A DNA stretch of 64,000 nucleotides from contig NZ_LKEG01000014.1 in the NCBI RefSeq assembly GCF_001645105.1, positions 1 to 64,000 of the forward strand. The letters run 5' to 3'. The position numbers and the translations under genes were made by a program. The notes beneath the pieces are model-generated. The model saw only the letters and a list, made by a program, of their open reading frames with translations, did not search any database and was not told the DNA's origin. Each line of letters opens with the position of its first letter. The stretch's first letter is position 1. Shown in pieces: positions 36,571 to 43,944 of the stretch. Source of the stretch: Pseudomonas marginalis. GTDB lineage: Bacteria; Pseudomonadota; Gammaproteobacteria; Pseudomonadales; Pseudomonadaceae.

Positions 36571-36912
36571 GACGGCTCTCCCTTTCCCGTTGCACTGCAC
36601 GCCCGTGTAATCCCAACGGGTTAATCCGCAACCTGGCTGTGATGAACATCTAACGATTTGGCTATTTGACGGTAGCTCAGCTAGGACGAAATGCCATTAC
36701 CCCGGGAAAAATTTATCGAAACTATAATCAGGACTCTAAACGTGCCCCTTTAAATGGCGGGATGCCTGGCGTCGACTTTTCGACTAATACTTTGTGATTA
36801 ATCCGTTCTTACAGTTGTGAGGCTGAGGTTTGTTGACAATGCTCTAGTGGCACGCCGCGGACATCGTGCTAGAGCCGTACCGGCTCTTAATGGCGTTTTA
36901 GGGAGAAGTCTT
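36571..36912. promoter_or_regulatory. Divergent rcpC/flp control region with flp leader hairpins
   Basis: This 342-base gap separates rcpC (minus) from flp (plus) and must hold both promoters. A TATAAT at 36723-36728 on the plus strand has no good -35 and could be a sigma-S type -10 (ACTATAAT). A TTGACA lies at 36833-36838 without a matching -10. The flp-proximal end can form two hairpins that share bases: GCTCTAG (36841) pairing with CTAGAGC (ending 36875), and AGAGCCG (36871) pairing with CGGCTCT (ending 36887). Only one can form at a time. PprB presumably binds nearby, but I could not define its site. Confidence 0.6.
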
Positions 36913-37104
36913 ATGTTCCTTGACCTGATGTTGAAGCTTTATGTTCAGACACAACTATTCTTTCAGCGCAAAGAGGGCGCGTCGGGGATCGAATACGCGA
37001 TTATCGTAGCGATGGTTGCACTGGTGATCGTCGGTGCCGGCTCGGGGCTTGGAACTAAGATCAAATCCATTTTCGATAGCGTTGCGACCAAAATGACAAC
37101 TTGA
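36913..37104 (+). CDS. flp: Flp major pilin
   Basis: The structural subunit of the type IVb Tad pilus, 63 residues before processing. The motif KEGASGIEYAIIV places FppA cleavage after Gly22, leaving Glu at +5 and Tyr at +6, the diagnostic Flp pair. The mature part is one hydrophobic helix (IIVAMVALVIVGAGSGL) plus a short tail. The leader is 22 residues. The ATG at 36913 follows a GGGAGAAG site; an extension to 36817 would read through the leader hairpins and is rejected. Only one flp gene was seen. Confidence 0.95.
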   Translation: MFLDLMLKLYVQTQLFFQRKEGASGIEYAIIVAMVALVIVGAGSGLGTKIKSIFDSVATKMTT

Positions 37105-37162
37105 TAGTCCGCTGAAAAATGTGGGAGCCCCTAATCAAAGTTTCTCCAGTTCAGGTACTGCC

Positions 37163-37579
37163 ATGAGCGTTTATCCGCCTTCCCGCCAACAAATTCTTTT
37201 GGTGGACGACGAAGAGGACGCGCTGATCGAACTCGCCGAATCCCTCGAACACGAGGGATTTGTCTGTTTTACCGCCACCTCCGTCACCTTCGCGCTGCAA
37301 GAATTGACACTCCATCCTGATATTGCCCTGGTCATCACCGATCTGCGCATGCCCGAGGAAAGCGGCATCTCCTTGATCAAACGCTTGCGCGAACACACCT
37401 CGCGTTCTCACCTGCCGGTGATTGTGATGTCCGGCCATGCCGAAATGGATGATGTAAGCGACATGCTGCGCCTGCAGGTGCTGGACCTGTTTCGCAAGCC
37501 GATCTACCTGGTGCGGCTCATCGACACCTTGAATAGCCTGTTTCCCCTCTCAAATCCCACCCTTAATCGAACTCTGTAG
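37163..37579 (+). CDS. Stand-alone receiver-domain response regulator
   Basis: A 138-residue protein that is almost only a receiver domain. It has VDDEEDA acidic pocket residues, phosphoacceptor Asp60 in VITDLRMPEE, the IVMSGHA switch and Lys in RKPIYL. No output domain is present. It starts 59 bases after flp on the same strand and may be cotranscribed. I do not recall it in the PAO1 locus. Its last 20 codons are duplicated, imperfectly, about 237 bases downstream. It may act through protein contacts, for instance with PprA, the Tad ATPase or TadZ; this is conjecture. Confidence 0.88.
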   Translation: MSVYPPSRQQILLVDDEEDALIELAESLEHEGFVCFTATSVTFALQELTLHPDIALVITDLRMPEESGISLIKRLREHTSRSHLPVIVMSGHAEMDDVSDMLRLQVLDLFRKPIYLVRLIDTLNSLFPLSNPTLNRTL

Positions 37580-37712
37580 TGAGCGGGCTTGCCCCGCGCT
37601 GGGTGGCGAAGCCGCCCCAAATCCAAGCGACTCAGCTCTAACCAGGGAGACTCAATGCACCAGGAGATGGGGCGGCTTCGCCGCCCAGCGCGGGGCAAGC
37701 CCGCTCACTACA
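37576..37712. repeat. REPIN of a second family, copy A
   Basis: An element with arms TGAGCGGGCTTGCCCCGCGC and their inverse near 37690-37712, plus an inner inverted pair GGCGAAGCCGCC/GGCGGCTTCGCC. It is clearly distinct from the GGGGGCTTGCCCCCGAT family found elsewhere in the window. It begins at the receiver-gene stop codon and ends just before a truncated tpsB tail. Confidence 0.85.
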
Positions 37713-37813
37713 GGTCAGAGTTGGTAGCTGAAACTCAATAAATACCGTGGCCGTCGATCAATACCTTGAACAGCCTGTGTCCCCTCTCCACCCCCCACCC
37801 TTAAGCGAACATT

Positions 37814-37965
37814 GTAGTGAGCGGGCTTGCCCCGCGCTGGGTGGCGAAGCCGCCCCAAACCCAGGCGACTCAGCTCTAACCAGGGAGACTCAATGCTCCA
37901 GGAGATGGGACGGCTTCGCCGTCCAGCGCGGGCGGTGCGACGATTCGACGAGCCCGCTCACTACA
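37814..37965. repeat. REPIN of a second family, copy B
   Basis: The duplicate of the preceding element. The left arm and inner pair are nearly identical, but the right arm is interrupted by a 15-20 base stretch (CGGTGCGACGATTCGACG) before AGCCCGCTCACTACA. It abuts the tpsB stop codon and is probably immobile. Confidence 0.85.
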
Positions 37966-37967
37966 AA

Positions 37968-39650
37968 TCAGAGTTGGTAGCTGAAACTCAATGAATACCG
38001 TGGCCGTCGATCGAAGCTGTCCAGTGCCACGTCCGACATCGGCTTGGCGACTTCCAGCGCGACGTTGTAGTACTTGGCATCGCCAAAGCGCAGCCCCACC
38101 GCCGCCGATGACATGCCGTTGCCCTTGACCGGCAGGTCGTTGAACCAGGTCTTGGCGCGGTCGAGCACCACGTAGGGTTGCAGGATCCTCACCCAATCGC
38201 CCGCGCGGTTGTAGCTGTAGTTGACCTCGTAGGCCGCGCCCCAGCCTTTGTCGCCCGTGCCCTGGTCATCGGGGTAGCCGCGCCCGAAGCTTTGCCCGCC
38301 GAAGGTCGCGCGCTCGCTGTCGGGCAGGTTGTCGTTGCTCCAGTAGAGCGCGCCGGACAGCACGCCTTGCCAGTTATCGAAGAGTTTGTTGCTCTGCACG
38401 CCGGACAGGCGCAGGCGGAAGAAGTCGAGGTCGGGCTTTAGGCCACCGAAGTCCGTATGGGTCTTGGCGCCCATGCCATTGATGCCTTGGTACACGCCGC
38501 CGCTGATGATGCGCAGTTGGGTGGTGTCAGCTTTACGCCAGTCCCCTTCGAAGGCCAGGGCGCGCAGGTTGGTTTGCAGCTCAAAGCGCTGGGGGAAACC
38601 TTCCAGTGTGTAACGGTTGGTCTGGTCGACGGCGTAGAGGCGCGTACCGAGGCTCAGCGACTCGCTGGGCGAGGCGATAAAGGGGTGGCTGACGCCTATG
38701 GAGTAACGGTCGATCTGCTGGTGCGGCTTGAGTTCAAGGCCGTCGCCCAACTGCAGGCGGGTGCTTGGGTCCGCGCGGTAGCGTTCCCCCGAGAGTGCAA
38801 GCTGGGTGCCTTCAGCGTTGATGAACTGGCTGTAGGACGCGCGGTAGTAATGTTCTTTGTCCTCACCCGGCGGGAACAGGCCGCTGACGCTCAGTTGTTC
38901 GCCCATCGACGTCCACGAGTTGCTGGTGCCGGTCAGCAAGGCCTGGGTACCGCCACGGCTCGCCTCGTTGAGGCTCATGCTGGTGGTGAAGGGCTTGCGG
39001 CTGGCACTGATCTGCATGTGCGTGCCTCCATCGGTGGTGCTCGGAGGCGGCACCTGAGCTTGCACGGTCACGCCTGGGATGGCGCTCATCAGCGTGGTGT
39101 AGCGTTCGAACGTCTTGCGCGTGAGCGGGCGTTCGGCCTTGAGTTTTTCCGCCAGTTTGTCGACGTAGGACGAGACCGAACCGATGTCGCCTTGCAGTTG
39201 GTAATCACGGATGTAACCCTCCACCAGCACCACATGCACCAGGCCGCCTTCGAACCGTTGTTCCGGCAGGAAGGCGTAGGACAGCAGGTAGCCGTCTTCC
39301 TGATAGCGCCGGGTGATGCTGCGGGTGGCTTCGATCAATTGCGCCAGGTTGGTTTCATGACCAATCAAGGGTTCGAATACCTGGGCGACTTCTTTGAGCG
39401 GGTACACCGTGCCGCCGTCGATCTGCAGTTTGCGGATGGTCACTTTGGTGTCCATCAGCAAGGGCTGCTCGGCCGTCGCCGCAGGCACCGGCACCTGGGT
39501 GGGCGTGGCGGCCGGTCGGTAGGCGTCGGCGGGCAGGTTGGGCACCGGCAGGTTGCGGATGGTGTCGTTGCTATTGAGGAAGCTGGGCAGGGTATCGGCG
39601 TGGGCGTAAGCACTGAGGGTGAGCAATAACAACGGCGTCAAAGCGCGCAT
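37968..39650 (-). CDS. TpsB/ShlB-type outer-membrane transporter without a TpsA neighbour
   Basis: A type Vb (two-partner) secretion transporter of the ShlB/FhaC/HecB family, 560 residues. A signal peptide (MRALTPLLLLTLSAYAHA) is followed by a linker and a POTRA_2 domain at about residues 72-160 (VTIRKLQIDGGTVYPLKEV, RRYQEDGYLLSYAFLPEQ). The C-terminal half is a beta-barrel with alternating strands, and an RGYPDDQGTGDKGW loop resembles the conserved TpsB RGY motif region. The barrel ends YSLSFSYQL rather than in Phe. The ATG at 39650 starts the signal peptide. No haemagglutinin-like TpsA lies nearby; the next gene encodes a Gly/Val-rich lipoprotein, which may be its client. Confidence 0.9.
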   Translation of the reverse strand: MRALTPLLLLTLSAYAHADTLPSFLNSNDTIRNLPVPNLPADAYRPAATPTQVPVPAATAEQPLLMDTKVTIRKLQIDGGTVYPLKEVAQVFEPLIGHETNLAQLIEATRSITRRYQEDGYLLSYAFLPEQRFEGGLVHVVLVEGYIRDYQLQGDIGSVSSYVDKLAEKLKAERPLTRKTFERYTTLMSAIPGVTVQAQVPPPSTTDGGTHMQISASRKPFTTSMSLNEASRGGTQALLTGTSNSWTSMGEQLSVSGLFPPGEDKEHYYRASYSQFINAEGTQLALSGERYRADPSTRLQLGDGLELKPHQQIDRYSIGVSHPFIASPSESLSLGTRLYAVDQTNRYTLEGFPQRFELQTNLRALAFEGDWRKADTTQLRIISGGVYQGINGMGAKTHTDFGGLKPDLDFFRLRLSGVQSNKLFDNWQGVLSGALYWSNDNLPDSERATFGGQSFGRGYPDDQGTGDKGWGAAYEVNYSYNRAGDWVRILQPYVVLDRAKTWFNDLPVKGNGMSSAAVGLRFGDAKYYNVALEVAKPMSDVALDSFDRRPRYSLSFSYQL

Positions 39651-39749
39651 AGGACACTCCATGGTCAATACTGCAGCGGCGTTTCGCAGATGCCCGCCGG
39701 GCACTGGGGGCGCGGTTCGGGGGCTTTTACGGATCGATCATTGATCCAT

Positions 39750-39783
39750 AAAAAAGACGAGAGACTTAGTGGGTCTCTCGTCT
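39750..39783 (-). terminator. Rho-independent terminator after the repeat lipoprotein gene
   Basis: A perfect 11-bp stem (AGACGAGAGAC/GTCTCTCGTCT, 39755-39783) with a 7-base loop. On the minus strand it is followed by a run of six T (39755-39750). It ends transcription of the lipoprotein gene 50 bases past its stop and separates that gene from tpsB, which may have its own promoter or depend on read-through. Confidence 0.9.
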
Positions 39784-39835
39784 CAACCAAGCGTAGGCGC
39801 TGTAGGTGAGGCCGTCTAATCGGCCAGGTGCAATT

Positions 39836-41332
39836 CTATTTTTTGCCGCCCAGGCCACCCAATAGCCCGCCCAGAAGACCACCGTTTGCGCTTGCGCCAG
39901 CACCGGCAGAGGCGCCAGCGCCTACATTCAGGCCACCCGCGAGCAAACCGCCGCCGGTATTGGTGCCGCCAGTGACCAGGCCGCCGATCGACGCCACGGT
40001 GCCACCCACGGCGGTCACGGTACCGCCCAGGGCGTTGGTGACCGGGTTGGCGTTGGTGCCGCTGATGTTGCCGCCCAGGTTGCTGACCGCACCGCCGACA
40101 CGGGTGACCAGGCCGTTGACCGGAGCACCGAGGCCAGTGGCACCGCCGATGTTTTGAGTCAGGCTCTGTACGCCGCTGGTGACAGGGTTGAGTGCATTGC
40201 CGATCGGGCCGGTCAGCCCGGCGACCGGAATGCTGGTTTTAGTGCTGGGTGTGCCGCCACCGAGGGCCGCCACGGTGGTGCCCGCCTTGACGCCGGTAAC
40301 GCCCGCCGCGCTGATCACGCCATTGGTGCTGCCCGCATCCAGGCCGCTGCCGGCTCCGGCGATCACGCCACCGATGAGTTCGGCCAGGCCGAGTTTGCCG
40401 ATGCCGCCGCCGGTACCACCGCCGGTACCACCGCCATTGCCGCCGCCACTGCTATCCGCATCCGGGTCGACATAACCGCTGGCCTTGCCGACCGCGGTGC
40501 CGACACCATTGAGCACATTGCCCACCGCGTCGGTCACCGGGTTGCCGGTGCCGCCGGTGTCGGCGACTTTATCGCCCAGGCCGTCGACGGTATCGCCGAC
40601 TTTTTTCAGCAAGCCGCCCACGGGCGAGTCAAGACCGGTCGCGGTGCCGACTTTGCCGGTGGTGTTTTCCACCAGGGACACCACAGGCACCAAGACTTTT
40701 GCGCCGACGGTGTGGGTGACCGACCCCAGTGGGCCGGTGGTGCTGGCGGTGCTTAAGGTGTCGCCGAGCATCGTCACGGCATTGCCAACCTTGCCCACCA
40801 CGTTGCCGACCACGGGGGCGGCGCCGCTGACCACTGGCACATTCCCCAGCAACGTGGCGACGTTGGCACCGGTAACGGTCACGCCATCACCCAGGTCGGA
40901 AACACCGTTGGCCACGCCGGCAACGGTTTTGCCCAGGGCGTTGCTGTCAGTGCCCAGTGAACCCAGGCCATCCGAAAGGCCGTTGCCGATGCTGCCGACG
41001 GCGTTGCCGGCCGCAGTCACCAAGTCGCCAGCCGTTTCGCCCACGATCGGCAGGCTGCCGAGGGTGGTGCCCAGACTGCGGACGGTGCGGCTGAGGCGGG
41101 TCACGGTATTGCCGGCGGTGTCGACGACGGTGGCGGTGACCAGCGGCGAGGCGGTGCCGCCGGGGTTGGTGCCAGGGTCAGTGCCGCCACCCCCCGTGCC
41201 ACCGCCAGCGCCAGCATCCGAGGAGCCACCACTGTGGTGCCCGCCACCCCCGCTGCTGCAGCCGCCGAGTGCCAGTGTGACTGCCAGGGCCAGCGCGGTA
41301 CTTGTTTTCCAAAACACGACGTGAGTATTCAT
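39836..41332 (-). CDS. Gly/Val/Thr-rich repeat lipoprotein (candidate surface adhesin)
   Basis: A 498-residue protein I cannot assign to a characterised family; similar proteins are labelled collagen-like, but no strict Gly-x-y run exists. The signal ends in LALGGC (lipidated Cys25, Ser at +2, favouring the outer membrane) and a SGGGGHHSGG linker. The mature protein has no Cys, Trp or Phe and one Tyr. Degenerate VG..VG..LG units fill it, with an internal duplication: about 232-290 (SPVGGLLKKVGDTVDGLGD) aligns with about 399-455 (APVNGLVTRVGGAVSNLGG). A GGGTGGGTGGG hinge divides the halves. The tail is GGLLGGLLGGLGGKK. It lies 185 bases from tpsB on the same strand, with a terminator between. 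Confidence 0.8.
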   Translation of the reverse strand: MNTHVVFWKTSTALALAVTLALGGCSSGGGGHHSGGSSDAGAGGGTGGGGTDPGTNPGGTASPLVTATVVDTAGNTVTRLSRTVRSLGTTLGSLPIVGETAGDLVTAAGNAVGSIGNGLSDGLGSLGTDSNALGKTVAGVANGVSDLGDGVTVTGANVATLLGNVPVVSGAAPVVGNVVGKVGNAVTMLGDTLSTASTTGPLGSVTHTVGAKVLVPVVSLVENTTGKVGTATGLDSPVGGLLKKVGDTVDGLGDKVADTGGTGNPVTDAVGNVLNGVGTAVGKASGYVDPDADSSGGGNGGGTGGGTGGGIGKLGLAELIGGVIAGAGSGLDAGSTNGVISAAGVTGVKAGTTVAALGGGTPSTKTSIPVAGLTGPIGNALNPVTSGVQSLTQNIGGATGLGAPVNGLVTRVGGAVSNLGGNISGTNANPVTNALGGTVTAVGGTVASIGGLVTGGTNTGGGLLAGGLNVGAGASAGAGASANGGLLGGLLGGLGGKK

Positions 41333-41635
41333 GATTGAGTTCCTCGCACCTGTACAACCTTGGTTGTCTTCAAACGCTCACTTTTTCTTGGGCTAGCGAT
41401 GCGTTTGTCCGTGTGGCTATAACAGTCCCGGAGGTGCGTTCTCTCAATGCTCTACTTGGTATTAACGATTTATATAGAACAGGGATGTACCGTTTAAGTG
41501 ACTAATGCCAACGGTATAAGGTGAGGATGTATCAAGATGTATATCTGTTTTTTAATAATGACTTAGAAGAAAAAAGCGGACTTCAAAAAGTCCGCTATTA
41601 CTTAGGGTGTATATATACAATTCATCAGTCTTATT
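41333..41635. other. AT-rich intergenic region with promoter and terminator
   Basis: This 303-base gap between the repeat lipoprotein and the hydratase gene is unusually AT-rich for the window, especially 41450-41610. It must hold the promoter of the lipoprotein gene and contains a terminator near its right end. No coding frame was recognised. The base composition suggests recently acquired DNA or a silenced promoter, possibly an H-NS/MvaT-type target. Confidence 0.6.
41570..41596 (-). terminator. Rho-independent terminator after the hydratase gene
   Basis: A perfect 9-bp stem (AGCGGACTT/AAGTCCGCT, 41575-41596) with a CAAA loop. On the minus strand it is followed by at least six T (41575-41570). 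It lies 40 bases downstream of the hydratase stop, so the fabG-hydratase transcript ends here. Confidence 0.9.
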
Positions 41636-42484
41636 TCAGGCAATCGGCTGCCACTTGCCTACCATATGTTCAATATCGCCCGCGCCTTTGAGCCACAACG
41701 CTCCGCTGGAACCGGCGCCACTCGCTAATAACGTCACTTCACTGGGCAGGCGCACGGGTTTCCTGAACTCGACGTGTATCTCCATATTGGCGGCGGGCAA
41801 GTGTTCGCCGAGGGCGGCGAGGGTGTGCGCCTTGTTCCACAGCCCGTGGGCGATGGCCTGGGGAAAGCCGAACAGCTTGGCGGTCAGGGCGCTGAGGTGG
41901 ATCGGGTTGTAGTCGCCGGAGACCCGCGCATAACGGCGGCCGATATCGGCGGGCGCCTTCCAGCGGGACAGTTCACTGACCTGGGCGGGGGAGGGTTGGG
42001 CGATATTCTCTGCCTCACCTTCCAATTTCACCCCACGGCAGAGCATTCGGCTCTCGGCTTCCCACAGCAGGCCCAAGGAATCTTCGACCGTGGTTACCAG
42101 GTCAAAGGTCGCACCCTTGGGATGAGGCTTGAGGTTCTGCGTGTGTACGCCGACAGACAATTCGCTGACACCACCGAGGGGGCGATGGACGCGGATGCGG
42201 TTACTCAGGTGAATCAGCCCCAGCAGCGGGAAGGGAAAGCTTTTATCGGTGAGTAACTGCATCTGCAGACCGAACGCCAGGACGTGCGGATAAGTCGCCG
42301 GCAAGAGAGGGCTGTCGGCAAAACCGCAGACCTTGCGATAGGCCGCCACCTGCTTGGGGTTGATGCTCACCCGGCAGCGCAATCCGTGTTCAGGCAAGGT
42401 GCTGCCGGTGATCTTGCGTTTGAGCGCCGCGCGCCAATACAGCGGCGGCAGAAATGGCGTAGTGCCCAGCGTCTTCCATTGCAT
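41636..42484 (-). CDS. MaoC-like hot-dog hydratase
   Basis: A probable (R)-specific enoyl-CoA/ACP hydratase of about 282 residues, with an N-terminal hot-dog half and a C-terminal half bearing the hydratase-2 motif YARVSGDYNPIHLSALTAK (the Asp/His pair is the catalytic dyad) and FPQAIAHGLW. The start is 42484, two bases after the fabG stop, so the pair is translationally linked. Gene order hydratase-HMW FabG with a divergent thiolase mirrors Mycobacterium tuberculosis htdX-fabG4/fadA2, suggesting a complete fatty-acyl cycle. The substrate is unknown. Confidence 0.9.
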   Translation of the reverse strand: MQWKTLGTTPFLPPLYWRAALKRKITGSTLPEHGLRCRVSINPKQVAAYRKVCGFADSPLLPATYPHVLAFGLQMQLLTDKSFPFPLLGLIHLSNRIRVHRPLGGVSELSVGVHTQNLKPHPKGATFDLVTTVEDSLGLLWEAESRMLCRGVKLEGEAENIAQPSPAQVSELSRWKAPADIGRRYARVSGDYNPIHLSALTAKLFGFPQAIAHGLWNKAHTLAALGEHLPAANMEIHVEFRKPVRLPSEVTLLASGAGSSGALWLKGAGDIEHMVGKWQPIA

Positions 42485-42486
42485 GC

Positions 42487-43830
42487 TTACGCTCCCAAGA
42501 GACTTTGCCCACATACCCGCAGCGCTTGCCCGCTGACCGCACCGGAACCCGGTTGGCCCAGCCACGCCACCGCTTCGGCGACGTCCTGCGGCAGGCCGCC
42601 CTGGCCCAGTGAACTCATGCGTCGCCCGGCTTCACGCAAGGCGAACGGAATATGTGCGGTCATCTGGGTTTCGATAAAACCCGGCGCCACGGCGTTGATG
42701 GTGATGCCGCGCTCTTTAAGCAGCGGCGCCCAAGCCTGTGCGAGGCCGATCAACCCCGCCTTGCTCGCCGCATAGTTGGTCTGCCCACGGTTACCGGCGA
42801 TGCCGCTGATCGACGCCAGCAATACCACGCGGGCGTTGTCGTGCAGGGTGCCGCTGTCGAGCAGCGCCTGGGTCAGTACCTGTGGCGCATTGAGGTTGAC
42901 CGCGAGCACCGCGTCCCAGTACTCCGGGGTCATGTTCGCCAGGGTTTTGTCACGGGTGATACCGGCGTTGTGCACCAGGATGTCCAGCCCATCGGGGAGG
43001 TGCTCGATCAATTGACGGGCGGCGTCTTCAGCACAGATATCCAGCGTGACGGTGCGTGCACCCAGGCGCGCGGCCAGGGCTTCGAGGTCGGCCTTGGCCT
43101 GAGGCACGTCGAGCAGGATCACGTCGGCGCCGTCGCGGGCCAGGGTTTCCGCGATGGATGCACCAATGCCTCGTGCGGCACCGGTGACCAGCGCCTTGCG
43201 CCCGGCCAGGGGGCGCGTCCAGTCTTCGACCGGCGTGGCGCAGGCCTCCAGGCGAATCACCTGGCCAGAGATGTAGGCGCTTTTCGGTGAGAGGAAAAAG
43301 CGCAGTGCGCCTTCCAATTGGTCCTCGGCACCGTCGCCGACGTAGAGCAATTGCAACACGCCGCCATTGCGCAGCTCTTTCGCCAGGGAGCGGCTGAAAC
43401 CCTCCAGGGCGCGCTGGGCGCTGGCGGCGAAGGGGTCGCTGAGGCTTTCCGGCGCACGGCCGAGGATCACCAGGTGCGCGCTGTTATCCAGGTTTTTCAG
43501 CAGCGGTTGGAAGAATTCACGCAGCTGTTTGAGTTGATCAGTGTGTTGCAACTCGCTGGCGTCGAACACGACCGCCTTGAGTGTGGGGCCATGGCCGGGA
43601 ATCCACGTCGACGTCTCGGCGCCGTAGGTGTAAATGGCGTCGGTGAGCCGGTTGGCAAATGCCTGTACCTGAGTGGCCAGCGCACCGCCGCCCAGCAGCA
43701 ATGCGCCCTCCACCGGACGCAGGCGCCCGGCCTGCCAGCGTTCCAGGCGTACCGGTGACGGCAGGCCAATGGCGGCGACCAGGCGATGGCCGAGGCTTGA
43801 GTTGGCGAAGTCGATATAACGGTCAGACAT
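42487..43830 (-). CDS. High-molecular-weight FabG-type 3-oxoacyl reductase (FabG4-like)
   Basis: A 447-residue short-chain dehydrogenase, almost twice FabG length. The N-terminal 200 residues form a degenerate Rossmann-like domain without a cofactor motif. The C-terminal 240 residues hold a complete SDR domain: TGAARGIGAS (cofactor loop), HNAGITRDKTL, Ser in LASISG and Tyr353-x3-Lys357 in NYAASKAG. This two-domain build matches mycobacterial FabG4, reported to use NADH. It is two bases upstream of the hydratase gene and divergent from the thiolase gene, with 114 bases between. Confidence 0.92.
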   Translation of the reverse strand: MSDRYIDFANSSLGHRLVAAIGLPSPVRLERWQAGRLRPVEGALLLGGGALATQVQAFANRLTDAIYTYGAETSTWIPGHGPTLKAVVFDASELQHTDQLKQLREFFQPLLKNLDNSAHLVILGRAPESLSDPFAASAQRALEGFSRSLAKELRNGGVLQLLYVGDGAEDQLEGALRFFLSPKSAYISGQVIRLEACATPVEDWTRPLAGRKALVTGAARGIGASIAETLARDGADVILLDVPQAKADLEALAARLGARTVTLDICAEDAARQLIEHLPDGLDILVHNAGITRDKTLANMTPEYWDAVLAVNLNAPQVLTQALLDSGTLHDNARVVLLASISGIAGNRGQTNYAASKAGLIGLAQAWAPLLKERGITINAVAPGFIETQMTAHIPFALREAGRRMSSLGQGGLPQDVAEAVAWLGQPGSGAVSGQALRVCGQSLLGA

Positions 43831-43944
43831 GGAACGCTCTCCGAAGGCTGGGGTTCAAAGGGTGGACCACCCCGGGGTGGCAGTCGTTCGATTGAGCCTA
43901 GGCTAGGCTTGGTGATTCCACCTACAACCATCAGGGAGCTTTTC

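Larger units (their letters stand above)
37519..38014. repeat. Diverged tandem duplication of a gene junction
   Basis: Two direct copies, 37519-37760 and about 37756-38014, each carry three parts in order: the 3' end of the receiver gene, a REPIN, and the 3' end of the convergent tpsB gene. In the second copy the receiver tail reads INTLNSLCPLSTPHP before a stop; in the first copy the tpsB tail reads RRPRYLLSFSYQL before its stop. A short insertion in the second REPIN makes that copy about 17 bases longer. The junction near 37756-37760 shows GATCA-type microhomology between the two gene ends. The intact genes use the outer ends. Confidence 0.88.

Noticed and set aside
36833-36838. TTGACA before flp as a sigma-70 -35 element
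   Set aside because: No acceptable -10 at 16-18 bases downstream, so the promoter was not called.
38457-39629. Plus-strand frame within tpsB
   Set aside because: The minus strand encodes a signal peptide, POTRA and barrel; the opposite frame has no domain.
40485-41324. Pro/Thr/Val-rich plus-strand frame opposite the repeat lipoprotein
   Set aside because: It is the complement of Gly/Val/Thr codons and has no signal peptide or ribosome site.
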